Source of the DNA: Cyprinodon diabolis
Lineage: Eukaryota; Chordata; Actinopteri; Cyprinodontiformes; Cyprinodontidae
NCBI GenBank assembly: GCA_030533445.1
Contig: CM060078.1
Span: forward strand, 23,738,091-23,802,090
DNA length: 64,000 nt
Direction of reading: 5' to 3'
The translations under genes and the position numbers were made by a program. A model generated the notes under the pieces. It saw only the letters and a program-made list of their open reading frames with translations, was not told the DNA's origin and made no database searches. Below are positions 1-14,700 of the stretch, in pieces (position 1 is the stretch's first letter; every line of letters begins with the position of its first letter).

Positions 1-1280
1 GTAATAATAAAAGAAAAACATCCCTGTGGTTTCTCCTCTATGAATCCAAGATGAATGAGTTGTTCTGCACATCCTCTCTGTATGTGGTTGGTCTTTTCTT
101 GGGTGGCTGATCTTTTGAAACATAAAATTCAAAGGTTCCTTTTCTTTTTGTGGAGCTGGGTTTGAGAGGCAAACCTGGAAGCTTTAAGAATTAAAATATT
201 TGTGTTGGTTTAATTACTCCTAAAAGCCAATGGGAGATTATTAAACTAGACTGAGTTGAGTTTTAATGTCTGTCATGTTTTAGTGTGAGAAATTGGGAAT
301 ATGGAGTGAGAGTGTGTGAAGACACTGAGATGGGTGAGTCTCACCCCCAATGGGTGAGAGTTGACAACCCTGCATCCCAACAGCGTAGATTTGATTTCAA
401 CTTTGGTAGAGACGCTATTGGTCTGATGTCACTGGTCCTATGCCAAAGTATGCATGCTCATTTCTTTATGCTTGACGTGAAAATCAGGGTGTATTTCATT
501 TAAAGAGAAAAAAGCAGCATTTGTTGCTACATTTACTTAAATTGTATAAGCACTACACACACTAGATGCTGTTTATCAATGACTGAAGCTTAACTGGCTC
601 TGATGAATGAGGAATTAGGACTTTTTTCCACTTGCAGAAGATTTGCATTTGAAATTACCAGTGACTAAGACAGTAGGTAAATCTGTGCCTATTTAACAGA
701 ATATAGTCTAAATATGTCTGCTATATGTGGATTAATACTTTTTTTTAAGATATAGTATTGTGCAGAGGTAAAACCCACTCTTATCTTTTAAATGTTCTCT
801 TTGTATCATGAAACAAAGTGAAATAATAGATTCAAGGGACGCCAAATGTATTGTATTTACATGTGCATTGGAACTAGAAAATGAACTGACATTCACTCTA
901 CAAGTTGTACATCTAGGCTGTAGTTACTCTGTTTGATCCATTTCATGTATTTTATTTAGAGCTGAAACAATTCATCGGATTAATCAATAATTGAAATAAT
1001 GTCAACAAATTTAGTAATCGATTAATCTTCAACTGGAGTATAGAGACTCTAAAACATGTCTTTAGCTCACAAAGTGACCCACTTGGAGCAGGAATTAAAC
1101 CAAAATTGTAAAAAAAAAATAAAGAAATAAACATTTTGCATTTTAGATTAAAAAAAATGTTTTCATCTATCAATATTCTCCATCCAGAACTCATGTACTG
1201 CTAAAACAACGCTGTATTGTAAATTATAAACTAATACTAATATAAACTAATATATATAAATTATGTTGTTCACATGTAAT
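1..1280. other. Intergenic sequence upstream of ube2h, no gene seen
   Basis: AT-rich sequence with short random open frames only. No splice-flanked coding segment or RNA gene was recognised. Frames such as 285-503 have no recognisable domain or codon pattern. Confidence 0.5.
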
Positions 1281-1286
1281 TGTTGG

Positions 1287-1350
1287 TAAGGCAAGGCAAT
1301 TTGTATAGCACAATTCAGTACAGAGACAATACAAAGTGCTTTACATGAAT
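1287..1350 (-). mobile_element. L2-type LINE 3' tail remnant
   Basis: The segment beginning AAGGCAAGGCAATTTGTATA and ending in AAAGTGCTTTACATG is, on the minus strand, the common teleost LINE 3' end (a CTTTG motif, then TGCTATACAAAT, then a short tandem tail of TTGCC units). It has the same architecture as the 3' end of the complete L2-type element at 21150-21229, but comes from a different subfamily. No coding part remains. Confidence 0.5.
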
Positions 1351-1499
1351 AAAATATATGAAAATAAAACAGAATCAAAGCAAGTAGGAAAAAAAAATTT
1401 ATTAAATAAAACAAATGCAGAAACAAAAAAGAACATTAAAAACAGTTGGACTAAAGAACATAAAAAAGTGTAACTAATGATGTTTCAGTTGAACTGATC

Positions 1500-1888
1500 G
1501 GGACAAGTAGGTCGGTCCAAAATTTTGTTAGAGACAGGTCCCTATGCTGTGGAAAGTTGCCTCCATTGTAGAAACTACAAACATGGCCATATATGGTGGC
1601 GTTTCTTGTCGCACATATATTGCGTCATTCGCGGAGGGATCCCTGCTTGTCAGAACCATGGTGAGATGGCAGAGAAGGCAGTGAACGGGAGAGAGACTTA
1701 ACGTATAGCTCCAACCCTCAACAGCGCTGAGACGGAGACACTTCACCCGTGAGGAGGTTCTGTCGTGGACATCTCAGTAAAACAAATGTTAACTTTCGGA
1801 TAATATCGCCTGCTAGACTGCCTAGCGTTCCTGGGAGCTGGCTTTCAGCTGACTTACTGGCGTTCTGCGGTGGAAATAGCACAAAAAA
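1500..1888 (+). promoter_or_regulatory. ube2h: ube2h promoter and 5'UTR region
   Basis: The sequence just upstream of the ube2h start codon is richer in CpG than its surroundings (for example GCGTCATTCGCGG near 1621-1633, a CRE-like half site). It contains a perfect CArg-type SRF motif CCATATATGG at 1587-1596. The transcription start cannot be placed from sequence alone. The 5'UTR probably occupies much of 1640-1888, because translation starts close to the end of this CpG-enriched stretch. Confidence 0.45.
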
Positions 1889-1941
1889 ATGTCGTCTCCG
1901 AGCCCGGGTAAAAGGCGAATGGATACTGATGTGGTGAAACT
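1889..1941 (+). CDS. ube2h: ube2h coding exon 1
   Basis: Encodes residues 1-17 ([17 protein letters not shown]) plus two bases of Leu18. The donor is CT|GTATCC. The ATG at 1889 follows a run of A residues, giving A at -3, a favourable start context. Confidence 0.95.
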
Positions 1942-4900
1942 GTATCCTTTTATTAACTGAACATAACAGTATGTGTTCATGTATGCCTAAGTCCTGCCTG
2001 AGCTGTTTAAACGAACGCTGCTCTGTAGTCTGCCTGTGACTAAACATATTGGAATTTATCTGTGAATTACTGCTGTTTTGGTGTCAACAACATTTTCTTA
2101 GCAAAGCCAAATGTTAGCTATTTCTGTCCTCAGCTGCTTATCAGGACAACTCCATTAGCAAATCACATCGGTCACAGTTTCCTGTAGCATTTCTACACAA
2201 TATGTGGCAAACGTTAGCTTAGCTTGTTTTTGTGTCTATTTGAAAACCATTACTCCATGAAGCTGGTGTTCTGCTATCTGGATATAATCAATATTGAAAC
2301 ACTAACTCATCCATGACTACACGAATCACCTTGTGTCAGTTTGGTTTCTTTGTCCAGCTTGCTTTTTTTTCTTTTTTTTTTTAAGGAGGTGGGAGTTGAG
2401 TCAAACTGCCCCCTCAAACGTTTACGCAGCTTGTTTACATAACGTAAGGCTAACTGAAGAAGCTTTTTGTTTTTACTCCAGCAATAAAACGGTTGTCGTC
2501 GTTGAAGCGACATTCTTTCCGTCTATATTTAGCTGCTTTTTTCCCAGCTACACGTTGTAATTGTGTTGTTAAAACGCAGCAAAGCTGTGTTGTGTAGTCT
2601 GTTGGTTAATTTCAACATCAAAATGGCCACCTGATCACTGTATCTCACTCTTCTTCCACTGTCTCGTGGCTCATTGCTGTTAATTTAATTGGCTGTTTTT
2701 TTCGTTTTCGTTTTGATTTTAGACCGTTTGATCTACAAAGCTGCATCTAGTTTGTTCCCTACTTCTTTTTTTTTTAACCGTCCTCAACTGACTTGTTGAG
2801 GACCCCCCTCTCTCTCTCTCTTTTTTTTTTTTTTTTTTGTTGTTTTTGTTCCAGCACAGTGAAAAACCCAGCTAAGTGATTGGACAGCCTGTTACTATCC
2901 GGAAACCATAAGGAGGAGGGGCTTAGAACAGCTGATGGAATGGCAGTGGAGCTTAGTCAAATAAGGGGTTTGGAGTGGGCTGGTCAAATGAAATAAGCAA
3001 AGGTTGCCCAAACAGGTTTAACTGATTTCTGAATTAAGGGGAGAAAACTATTTTGTTTTAAATTCAAAGCTACACTTTATTTTTTTTTTGTTTTAGAAAT
3101 AAAATTGATACCATTGCATTAAAATTTTTCTTTAAAAGCTGCCTTTTGCTTCAATGTTGTTGCCGCTATAACAAATATTAGTCTATTTTGGTGTCAGTCT
3201 GTGAATATGTGAAATTCTTGCCAGAAATTCTCAATTAGCTCTAGATTTTGGACTTTGACTAGGGCAGTTGTGCACTGGAGATTCTTCCTGCTATTCCGTG
3301 TAGTATTGCATGTACGTTTAGAAATGCTTCCCCGGAACCAAATCTTTTGCAAACTTTTCCAGGTTGTTTCAAAGCATTGCCCTGTATTTGCAGCCACCCC
3401 TCATCTCCTGACATCTGACCAGCTTCCCCTCAGCATGGTGCCACTGCTGCATTTTGTTGCAAGGCTTGCATGCATTTCTGGTTCTCTGCCTCACTCACTG
3501 TTTTGCATATTGGCTAAAAGGCTTCAGTATTGGTCTTTTTTTATTCGAACACATTCTTCCCCATTTTGTGCTGTTCTCCCGTACGGCTCTCTGCAAAGTG
3601 CATTTGGGACTTCTCATTGCTATCTTTACGGCCAATTCTCTTCTTATTAAAATTATTTTGTTGAAACTTTTTCCTGATGTCCAGATTGGTGAAGTGCATG
3701 ACTATCAACCTATCAACATATGACACGAGCTCTTGTAGCACCTCCAAAGTCACCATTGAGTCCTTGGCCACTTCGCTGTCTAATGTTCCTTTCTTGTCCT
3801 GTCGGTTTAGTTGAAATGCTGCATGGCTGCTTTGCGGTTGAAATAAACTGCTTCTTTGCTAGATTGGAAACTGCTATGTGAGCTATTCAAACCTAAGGAC
3901 ATTGTTTTTGCTTTTTTCTATGTAGCCCTGCTTAAAATGTTTTTGCTAAACTCGCTCCCTTGGATTTTATTTAGGGATATCAAAATAAAAATATGATGTA
4001 TTTGAAATGTTGAGCTATGAATTTCAGCTCTGCATGTCTTCATTATATGTTGGCTTGTAGGATGGATCTTTACCACCTTTTCTACCACCACCTGATGTGA
4101 ATTATCATGCAACAAATATGGTAAAGCTCTTGGTATCATGAAGATAGGCGGGGAGAAAACATAATAGTTGAGTTAAAGGTGCTGGGTACTGAGATTGATA
4201 TGGTATCTTAATACAAAGTAAGACTGTAGCCATGTTTTCATTATTAACAATCTGATCTAGCTTTTGAAGTATTCGTTCTTGGGTTTTAAGAACATTTATT
4301 AATGAAAATGCATGTGCAGTTTGTGAAGGGGTCTAGAGCTGACTGGAAGTCAAAGAACCATACATAGGCTTCAGCTCAAATGCTTTAGAATCTGGAAGAA
4401 GTCTGTCAGAAGTCACTCTACTTCATTTAGTTTACTAATGCCGGCTGTTCGGCTTGATGTCACTGACCAGAATACTCACAAAGCAGAATTTCCCTTTTTT
4501 TTTCTTCTGTAAATGCTTTCTCCTCAGCTGTGTTTTAACTGCTACCTTGTGTATTTTCATCCCAAAATCTTTACATCAAAGATGTCCCTCTGTGTTTGGT
4601 TTTGTCTAATTTCGGTCTAATCCAGGAGGCATTTTGTTGCATTTGCTTATGACAAACTGCCCTTGTTTGAACAAGTTTTTGTTTCTCCTACTTGACACCC
4701 TGTGTGTTTTTTGCTGACAGTTGTGACAGACAGCTCAACTCCCCCCGCTTTTCTAAGTGCATAAAACCTTGCAGTAGTTGAACAGCCACTGTCCTCATGC
4801 AGCTGCCTGACTGACAGGCTGGATTTGCAGTATACCAACTGCTCAATTCTGCACAATGAACTATGTTTTTTAGCAGAGCATTCTACATTAATGGTCAGTA

Positions 4901-7900
4901 GCAAGTGTTGAAGGGACAGGCATGTGCTTGAATGCCTGACCTAAACATGAGCTTTGCTGCCTCTATGGGGAGTTTTTGGTGTCAGAATTAAAGCAGTTTG
5001 CCTCATTATGGTTGGTTTTTTAAATGAGGGGATAAACATTAGCTAAAGCCTTTCTGTGGTGCCTTTTTTGCCCCCTCCTTGAGTTTAACTGCAGCCTGAA
5101 ACTACTTTTAAGATGGCTTCAGAGAGTTTGTACGAATTAATTTTCTTTGAACACCAGAGAGTTAAGAATCTGGAGCGGAGGCCATGAGGGAATATTGTCA
5201 TGATAAATCTCAGAATGACCTCAGCGTGCAACATCAGTGGTTTTTAAGCTTTTTTTTTTTCTTTTTTTTTTCAAAGCTAGGCTTCAACTTGCATTCCCAT
5301 CTTGCTGTATATTAATAATATCATTGCTGCTTTGATCATTTCTGATTTTTGCACATTTCTTCATGTTCTTTTACTCCTTTTAAACTGACACATCAGAGAT
5401 GTTCAAACTGAACCTCTTAAACCTAAATTCCACCTATTTGACCATTTTGTAAGTTTGATCCATGATACAGTCCGTGTTGCTCGTAGATCTCTTTGGAACA
5501 CGATGTTCCATAATGAGGATCTTTGCAGATCGTCTCATTGTAAAGAGCTTTAGGTTCAGCTTGTTGTGTAGGATTAGCTACGATTCTCTCTGCCATTTGC
5601 ATGCTTTCATAGTAATAGTTGTTGAAAAAGTTGCTGTTTGAATTTGAGGACATTGTGATTCATGGAGTGACTGGGCTGTAAATGCTGGCAAACTAGAAAT
5701 GCTTCTAATGGGATGAATGTTTTTTAGGACGCCTCTTTGATGAAAATCCTCAAATTGGTGACTTAAGTTTTTGTAAGTTTCTTTTAAGTAAATCACACAC
5801 ATCAACTTAATGACCTTTTCAGGTCAATGTAAAGCGATTGGTGCATAATGATGCTCTCTACATGGTGCATTTCTCCAAAACACACCTATGTAACGGAGAG
5901 GATCGGATCCGTCATTGAAAGAGTCATATGACCCAGACTGCAGCTATTCAGCAGTATGCGCTCCATTCTGAGCGCTAACTTAGCTAAAAGTTGATAGGCA
6001 GCAAAACAGAAGTGACACTTAGCCAATCAGACTTATTTTTGGTTCTCTCATGTAGCATTTATTCTAAAGGGATGATTATGGGCCTCTTAATTTTGTGACA
6101 TTGTAGTGTTGCTAATTGCTTTCAGTTGCTAACTGAAAGCTGACCTTGTATTTAGTGGGGATTTAATTTAAAACAAATCAACCAAAACTGTTACTTAGTT
6201 ATAAGATGGATGGTTAGAATTAGTATACATTTTTTTGTTGTTATACATTTAGTCCTGCTGGAAGGTGAATCTCTACATCTGTCTGAAACCTTTTATCGCC
6301 TCCTACAGATTTTTCCTCCAAGTGTCTCCCTTTAGTTAGCTCCAATAATCTTCCATCCAACAAGCGACATGCTCCCCCTGCTCTGCAGTGAAAAAGTGAC
6401 CACCGTGTTTTGCTCTTAGCTTTCATATGCTGTTAGCTTTTGCAGTGGCGACAGTGGCGTTGGGTGCAGGAGTTTCCCCTTCAATCGAAGGGTTGTCGGT
6501 TCAAACTTTGAGTGTCATTGTGTCCTTGTCGTTGTATCAAAGACACTTCAACTGCATTGCCTACTGATGGTGGTCAAAGTGCTATGTAAGTACTTTCTAT
6601 TTACATAAGTTTATTTGCAGGCTCATCTGACCAGAGAACTTTCCTTCCTGTTCATGAGTTTTGGCAGTTTTTATTTCTTGCCACTTTTACCTACAAACCA
6701 GATTTCTAGAGTGCATGGCATATAGTTTTTATTTCACCATATACTTGAACCTGAGCTTTGGACCTCTGCAGCTTGGTTTGAGCTACAATAAGCTATTTAT
6801 GGTAATTGAACAATAGTTTACGAGATGTTCTTAGCTTGGATAATTTTTTTAAACCTCACCTTTTGATTTGTTCCCCAAAGATCCCCCAAAACAAACCCAC
6901 AAGTCCTTCACATAGCTGAATTTATACATGTATTAAATACACAGCTGGATCCCATTTACTTGTTACATGATTCTAAATGAAATGTGTTGCACTGGATTTT
7001 AAATATTTAAGTATGAAAATAAAATTAGTGTGTCTGCAAATATACACTAAACATACTTTCCTGTTTGACAGTGTGGAAATGTCTAAATCCTTTTCACAGA
7101 GTTACATGTTCCCTTTTTAATAATTTATGGTCACTAATTCTTTTAATCTCAGTCCCATTTTGCTCAGATTCTTATTTTCTTTCGGATAGCATGAAGAGGT
7201 GTCTCTCTTTCCATTCATTAGATCGTCATACAATGGGAAGGCATGTTAGGATGTTCTGTGTTGCTGAAATTACAAATCATCCTTTCCTCCTTGTCTGCTG
7301 GAAGATTTGACAATGATGCAGTGGGGAATGGAGGGGAGTTCCATGAAGCATGGCCAACCATCATTTATATTCAGGACTGTAGGGATTTACCAGGGAGCGG
7401 TGCTGCATCTTTATTCTGTCTTTGTGTCCATCATATTAACGTCACATAATTCAGATGTTTTTTATTAGTCCTCAAAATACGCTCCTTTCTTGCCTGTCTG
7501 TATTTTATTAACCACCCCCTCCATCCTTTCCCATTTGAGCTGGATTCCAAGCCTGCTCTCTTTCTCCGCTCACCGCTTCGGCCCCATTGTGCTCTCTAAA
7601 CGTGACATCCGGACAGCATCAGCGGTGGGTTCTTTTTGTGTTTCACATTTACAGCAGCCCCGGTGACCTCCACCTCCTGCTGCTGTGTCAGAATGTGTCA
7701 CCCAGTCACAGGCAGCTAATCTACCCCCCCTCCTCTTGCACCATTGTTGTTGGATTGGACAAACTGCAAAGAGTTAGCAGCAGTTTTCTGCTCATTCCTG
7801 AACAAGCGAGAGAATTGGAATCAGCATTTTAGAATGAGATAGATACAGCACATGGATGTTATAGTCGATATAGTATTCAGGTAGGACTACAGCTTTGAGA

Positions 7901-8664
7901 ATAATTAATTTTTTTTGTAATACTTGAATCTTAATGGAGTCCCTTTTATACAATTCCATCTAAAAGCCGCAGATGCAAAGTTTCAATCTCTTAGTCGGTT
8001 TCAATCTAAAATCAGCTCTCTTCTACACTTTACTACATACCTGCTTAGGATGAGACATTTCAACATTACTAATATGTTTCTCAAGCTTCTGTATAGAGAA
8101 AACTATTTACCAGCTGGAATTATAGGATGAACTGAATCTTCTCTGTTAGGATGATTTGGAAACTGAGTAAAATAATCAAAATGGTTAAACTGGGTTCTGT
8201 ATGACTGGAAATTCATTAGATCAGTTTGTCTGCTAAAGCACTTTAAAGCAACAGTTGCTCTGAATTGAAGCGTTTTGAAAATATTAGATTGAATATAGCC
8301 AAGAACTTGTTTAAAATAATGTATATTCACTATTTTGCATTTTTCTTCATGATTTTATTTCCTAAGTAACTTTGTCTCACTTGAGATTTTGCTTCAGGAA
8401 TGAATGCACCCCCAGAAATGGTTTATTATGAAACATCAAGGTTTAACACTTCAGGAGGCTGTAAATATGGGGTCACTATATTGAGTAAACAATATGATAG
8501 TAAAAATGATCTCACAATAGTCCATATATTGCTCACTATTGCCCATTTTTAGTGTGCTTCCTGAGTACTGCAATCTGTCAGACTGTTACATTGGCATGCA
8601 GATTTTAAACTCATGATATTTAATATTTTCTTAATCTCTATGAATTGAGGCAGTTTTTTGTGTG

Positions 8665-8721
<57 letters not shown>

Positions 8722-11700
8722 TAGATTAACTAAGGACCTGCTTCATTACTTGCTGTATACTTTATCATGTGAACCTGCTAGTGTCAGGGGAAAATCCTAA
8801 TTAAATATGTACTTTTTGAACATGTAAAGTAAAACCATAACCTTGTATTCTAGCTTCCTCATTTTAAACAGTTCCAGATTTTTTTTTTGTTCAGTATTAT
8901 TTGAATCTCTTTATGCAGTCTGTGTCTCTTTCTTTAGAGGAAATGAAAGCTTTAGCTGTTGTAAAACGTTTAGTGGGATAGCCTGGCTGATATTTGATTG
9001 ACGGTCTTTTTGTGGGTCCTGGAGCAGTTTATATTTCACTGGAGGAGATCTGAGGCCCTCAGTGTTAATCCCACTGTGCTTACAGTGATGCTTCCTGCAC
9101 GCATGGCTGGGTACCCACAGAAAACAGATGGACTGAAGTTCCTGATTGTTTTGCTATTTTTCTAATTCAGTTTTCTGTTATCTGGGAGCTCAGCCAGGTT
9201 TTTTGCTCTTGCATGCAGGATAGCCAACCATCGGGTATTATGTATGCTTAAATATTCTTTTTTTTTATATCTATAAAGACCCTTATCCAGAAGACCACGC
9301 CAGAATGTCCACACCCTATCTGTTAATCAGCCCCTGTTCATTTCTGGTCTGGGTAGAGCTGATAAATACCCTCTGGTTTATTTTTAAAACTACTTTCAAT
9401 TGCAGGTTAGCTGTTCTTTCATTACACAGCTGGAAATCTCTCTTTTGTCGTCCAAACCAGACAGCAAACCTCGTCTGTGAGGTTTGCTCATTAGGCTGTA
9501 GCCTCAGACTTCGGGCTGTTGTGTCTCTTGCCCCAGCTCAGTTTTGCGTTCATTAATGATCGTGTCATTTGTTCCTGCACGCATGAGGCTGAGACGCACA
9601 CGTACGCACACAAGCACACTGACGGGCCCTGCTTGCTATAGCTGTAAATAGACTGTTGATTTAGTGAAGGGCTGAGAGGAGGAGCAGCTGAAGGATTCAC
9701 ATTGGATTGCAGTGGGTGGGCTCTCATCTCAGCAGTGAAGACAAAGAACTTGGCCTGTTCATGTCTGAGCTGCTTTAGCTCTCTCTGGGAGGCAGCCTTC
9801 AATATATTTGGGTTTTCATCTAATGGATGAAAATCTACATTACAAAAGGAATTTCTTTTGGGGGGGTTGTTGAATGTCCGTCAATCTATTTTATATATTT
9901 TTAAAAATAATTTAATGCTTAGATGAGGCGTCATTGATCTCCTTTGGGTACATTATTCTGCATCTTTTAGTGCACTGCAGATCAAATGGTTATTCTGCTC
10001 CTTTTGTGTTTTGTTTTTAGCAGGTGTAGTTCATGGAAAACTCCATAAATCATTATTATTTACCTTTCTTTTTTTCTGAGAAAAATGAAACAAATTTGTT
10101 CACAGTTCATTTATTTCCCATCCAACCTTTAAAGAGTCCACCACTTCATCTGCCAGACATTTACATGTGGACCTCAGTGAGTCAGGCCTTTGAGGCCATA
10201 TGTCCATTGATATGTAAAACCTGCTGCAAGGTTTTCTTCTGCACAGCCCACACATGCTGGCCCCAGCATCAGTATTCAGACACCAGAAGTGTCTGAAGGA
10301 GCTGGATGCTTTGAGAGCAAGTCGGTTTGAACGTTGGGAAATTGGTTCCTGCTTTCAGTTTGAGCTCAAACTTTTGTTCTGTGATCCAAAGATGATTTGT
10401 TGAAAGACATGTTTTTTTGTTTTCCCTCTATAAACTAATTGTATTTCTATGCTTTTAGGTGTGATTGTAGAAATATGAGATGCACCAGAGCCTAGCTTGT
10501 ATAATTTCTGCAGGTTTAGTGTAGTGAAGCATTTACAGAGCTATATAGATGCAAATCTTTTTTTATTCTTGTAAAGTGGTAAAAAAAATAAGAAGGAAAG
10601 CTTCATATTCCCACAGTTAAAGCTGTGTTGGTTGTATATTGTGGTCATATTTTAAAGATTTATTATGATTCCCAATATAAATCAACTTTTTTGCATTGAT
10701 GGCGGGACGTTATCGATTAGTTCTTTTGTGATATTATAAAATTATTACTTTTGGGTATCCTACCTCAGTAGGGTATTAAGTTGAATAATTATAATAGGTT
10801 CAGCTGCTGGGGAAGAAAAAAGAGGAAAGGTTTGTTCAATTGTAACCTGGCAATAAAGTTGTTTGTCAATCAATTTAGAGTTCTTACATGATCTTTAAAA
10901 GACAGGAAAAGTCTGGAATGTGCCATTAAAATTTTTCCAGCTCTAGATGCGTATGGACATAATAAACCAGAATATAGGACTGAATATCTACACATTGTTT
11001 GATTTCATTCCCCTTAAAACTAAAATATGTCTTTCTTTAATAAGTACATTCCTTACACACACACTCAGGATTTTTATCATTTTAATTCAATTTCTCACTC
11101 AGAAACCACAGATAAAAGCAGGTGCGTTCTTCTAGCTCCTACAAATGTTAAATCATGTTTAAAATTTTCTGAAAACATTTTGTCACTTTTTTCAGAAATG
11201 GAAACTATAATATCATTAGATATAGAGTGTCATATTTTAAGCCTTTTTTGTCATTTTGAAATTTGAAATCCTAAAATTCAATGTATTAGTAAATTTAGAT
11301 AATGTGGGAAAAGATTAAAATATTAGCAACTCTTATTGTTGAAGCGTAATCATCCAATTGATTTGAAAAACACTTGTAAAGGTTTCCTGAGGCTCTAAAT
11401 CGTCTCTGGGTCAGTAAGCTACACTAACATGTGATGTCCTGAGGACAGCCATTGACAACCTTCAGAAGGAATAAGCTAAAGAAAGTGTTTGGAAAAAAAC
11501 GGGATAAACCTAACCTTTAAAGGTTTGTTAAAAATACATTCCCAATTTGTGAGCTTCATAATAGAGGGCCAGCATCCTCTTTTTAGCTGAAGTCAACTAT
11601 TTCATGCTGGTGGAAGGATGAACATGCAGAAAATCCATGATATTTGAAGTCTAGTGGGAAATTTCATGTTCTATGAAGTCTATGGTCAATGAAGCCATCT

Positions 11701-14700
11701 ACGAGAAAATTTTAAAACAAATATGATTTCAAGGGAAACTGCAAACTAACATGACGTAACCTCCAAATAGTATCTGTGGAAGTTTTTCAATAGGAAGACT
11801 CCATGATGCTTCATTAATGCAATAATTTATCAAAAATTAGGCGCAACCAACTATTGAGAAGAAATCAACATAGCCTTCAGAAGATCTCTGCTGGAAATCC
11901 TTATTGATCTCCTGTAAGATTCAAATTTCTGAAGATTTTCATTATTTTAAGTCATAATCATTAAAATTATTAGAAATAAAGGCTTCTTATATTTTAATGT
12001 GTAATGGACATTTTGAGTTTCACATTGTGAAACTAGTAACAAAAATACTAAACTTTATTATAGCTGTAAAAAAAATATTGACAAAAAAATTCAACAATTT
12101 TTACCGTCATTTGTAACTTCTAATTTCTTTTATTTAAAAATGAAAAACTCAGTCATTCCTGCTGCAACTAAAATTCGAATCATGACAAATTACAAATGCT
12201 TTCTTTACAATTTGGGTTTATTTTTAAGAAATCGGTACATGTGTGCAGAATAAAGGGCAGCATCTTCTCTTTTTGTTAGCAAGGGTAGAATGCTGAGTTA
12301 TTTTTAACTAGCTGCTAACAACAGCTGTCTCCATAGAATACAACAATACAAAAGGAAAAAAGGCACAGAAAGGAGGAAAAGGTGCATGAAGTATAAACGG
12401 TGCATTCAGATATATACAGTGGATGGTAAAAATAAAGGAGAGATTTAAGGTAACTTATATACACACAATATCTTATGTACACTGAAAGGTGGCAGGTAAA
12501 GTGCGGTTTCTGGTTTGCTAAATAGATTAGTAGCTTAAGTTATTACAGTGTAAGTACAGCAGGTTATATTGCAGTGGCATTGTAAAGTCTGATAGCATAG
12601 ATACAAGTCTATACAGCAGAGGGTTTGAAGCTCGAAACGGTTTCATCAAAACTGAATTTAAGCATTTAGAAAGGTCTGAAAGGAACCAGGAGTTATACCT
12701 ATTGGAACCCCCTTAAATGGCTTTTCTAAATGTTTATTGTGCTGAATATTACCTTTTGACGTGCACAGATGTAGCAAGCCAACATTAGCTGGCTCATTAA
12801 TTGGGTTAGCTGCTCAGAGCATATTGTTGACTCCTTTCCATTACTGAGCTGCAGCCCAACTGAGCTGGAAGGTTTTTCTGTTTTATTTTCCAGCATTTCT
12901 CCTTATTTATGTCTTGAAGTTCTGGTTTAGTGTCCAGCAGCATTGCCTGGTCCTGCCGTTCAGCCTGCTGCTGAAGGACGGCCATCGTGCTCGCTCCAGC
13001 TCGGCCTCTGTTTTCAGGCAGCAGTTTGAACAGTGTGTACTGTCACACAGTAATCTACTTTGCTCAGTGACACACAAAGTTGAATGCACAAACAGCCACA
13101 TTTGAATACAGGATTGGACTTTAAACAGAGCTGCATGCATGCAAAGTGAACACTGGACAAGATTTAAAAGCAATAAACTCTAAATAAAATATGCAATCAT
13201 GATTTTATTCTCCTGAGGGCAGTTTTTCAACTAGTATCTTTTAACTTACATGGAAAGAACATCTTGCTGCGTAGTTTTTTCTTCAGTAAATGATTCCTTG
13301 TTTCTCCTAATTCTTTAGATCTATATTATGGCATTTCTGTTGATATTGTTAGATTTTTATACAAGTTATACAGATGTGACTTTTTTCATGGTTAATTTCT
13401 AAGTAAGGATTATTAGCAGGCATATTTCTAGTTCTAGTTCCTGTCAGTTTTCTTGAAGGAAGCCTACCTGTTGCTTAGACCCTAACGACAGCTGCCGCGT
13501 TTCCTGCCTTTCATCTGCAAGGCTTTTCATTGTGAAGTCTGGCTTTAATTTGTGTTTGAGGCAAGGAGAGTGAAACAGAGTTCTCTGTTGCAGAGTTCCT
13601 CATCTTCACTATGAAAATCTGCTCTCTGTTTCTAACTCTGTGTTGAAGCTACATTTCTTCCCTTTTGAGAATTTTCCCTGACGCTAAGTCCTTTCTTTCA
13701 GTTAGAAGCCATCAGACGTGCCCTATAACTGCTCTGTTTGTCTAAACTTTTCTTTTACATTGCTTTGGCTTTATCTAGATTAAATATAAAAGTATAGAGT
13801 TAAATTCTCTCTTTAAACAAACTGTTTACCCTTGTTCAGTTTTTGGGGGGAAATGGCATTCAATTAAAAGCTTTGGTTCAGGGTCCAGTTCTGACCAGCC
13901 AGACAGACTAAGCTGTATTCAAAACAAATCATTCTGGAAAGGAGCAGTTGGAGCCTGATTTAAAAGGTTTTACCAACACAATCAGTGCTAACAGGTTAGA
14001 AACAATCAGATAACCGCTGTGGCACAAAAACATTGTTATGGTTGAGTTCTTTGTTTTTGTTGTTTCTACACAAAAGGCTTTAACAACAGCTTTGTAAAAT
14101 TTTAAAGGTATATCCAGGGCATGATTAAAACATTACTCCTCTGTAATCCGCAAACTTCATCATTGCCTACTGAAAAACTCCCACCTTCTACACTATGATT
14201 GGTCCAGTTTATTTTAGACCAGAGAGTCTGAACCTTCTCAGACTGACTTACGTCCTGTTTAGTCAGTCTGGCTGGCCAGGCGACCAGGCGTCACCCCGTA
14301 GTTTAATCTGGAAAAATATTTTATCATCTCGAGAGTTCTAATAAGTACCAAAAAGATTTTATTTCTTATTCCATCATCTAAAAAATACATGTTTCCATAA
14401 AATATCTTTTTTTTGCAGTTCCAACATCACAATTTGTGTTTATGGCTAACTCGTGGACAATTTGGTTTTGAAGTTACTTAAAGAGCCCATGTTTAAAAGC
14501 ACAGACTATTAAATCAATAAAGGTCATTTCATTGCTTATCAGTACACCTGGCCTGATGCAGAGGCCCAAAGATTTATAAATGTATTACATATCACTAACT
14601 GTGCTTTAACTGATCTGTATCTAGTGAAAGATTATCCATAATTTGACCTGGTAAACTTTTACAGGTTGTAAAACTTAGCTGATTTAAGTCGGTCCATTAA

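Noticed and set aside
1749..1937. Open frame overlapping ube2h exon 1
   Set aside because: It is another frame over the 5'UTR and exon 1 and reads into the intron; no domain.
3255..3650. 131-codon open frame
   Set aside because: Antisense reading through a decayed Tc1-like transposase; not a gene.
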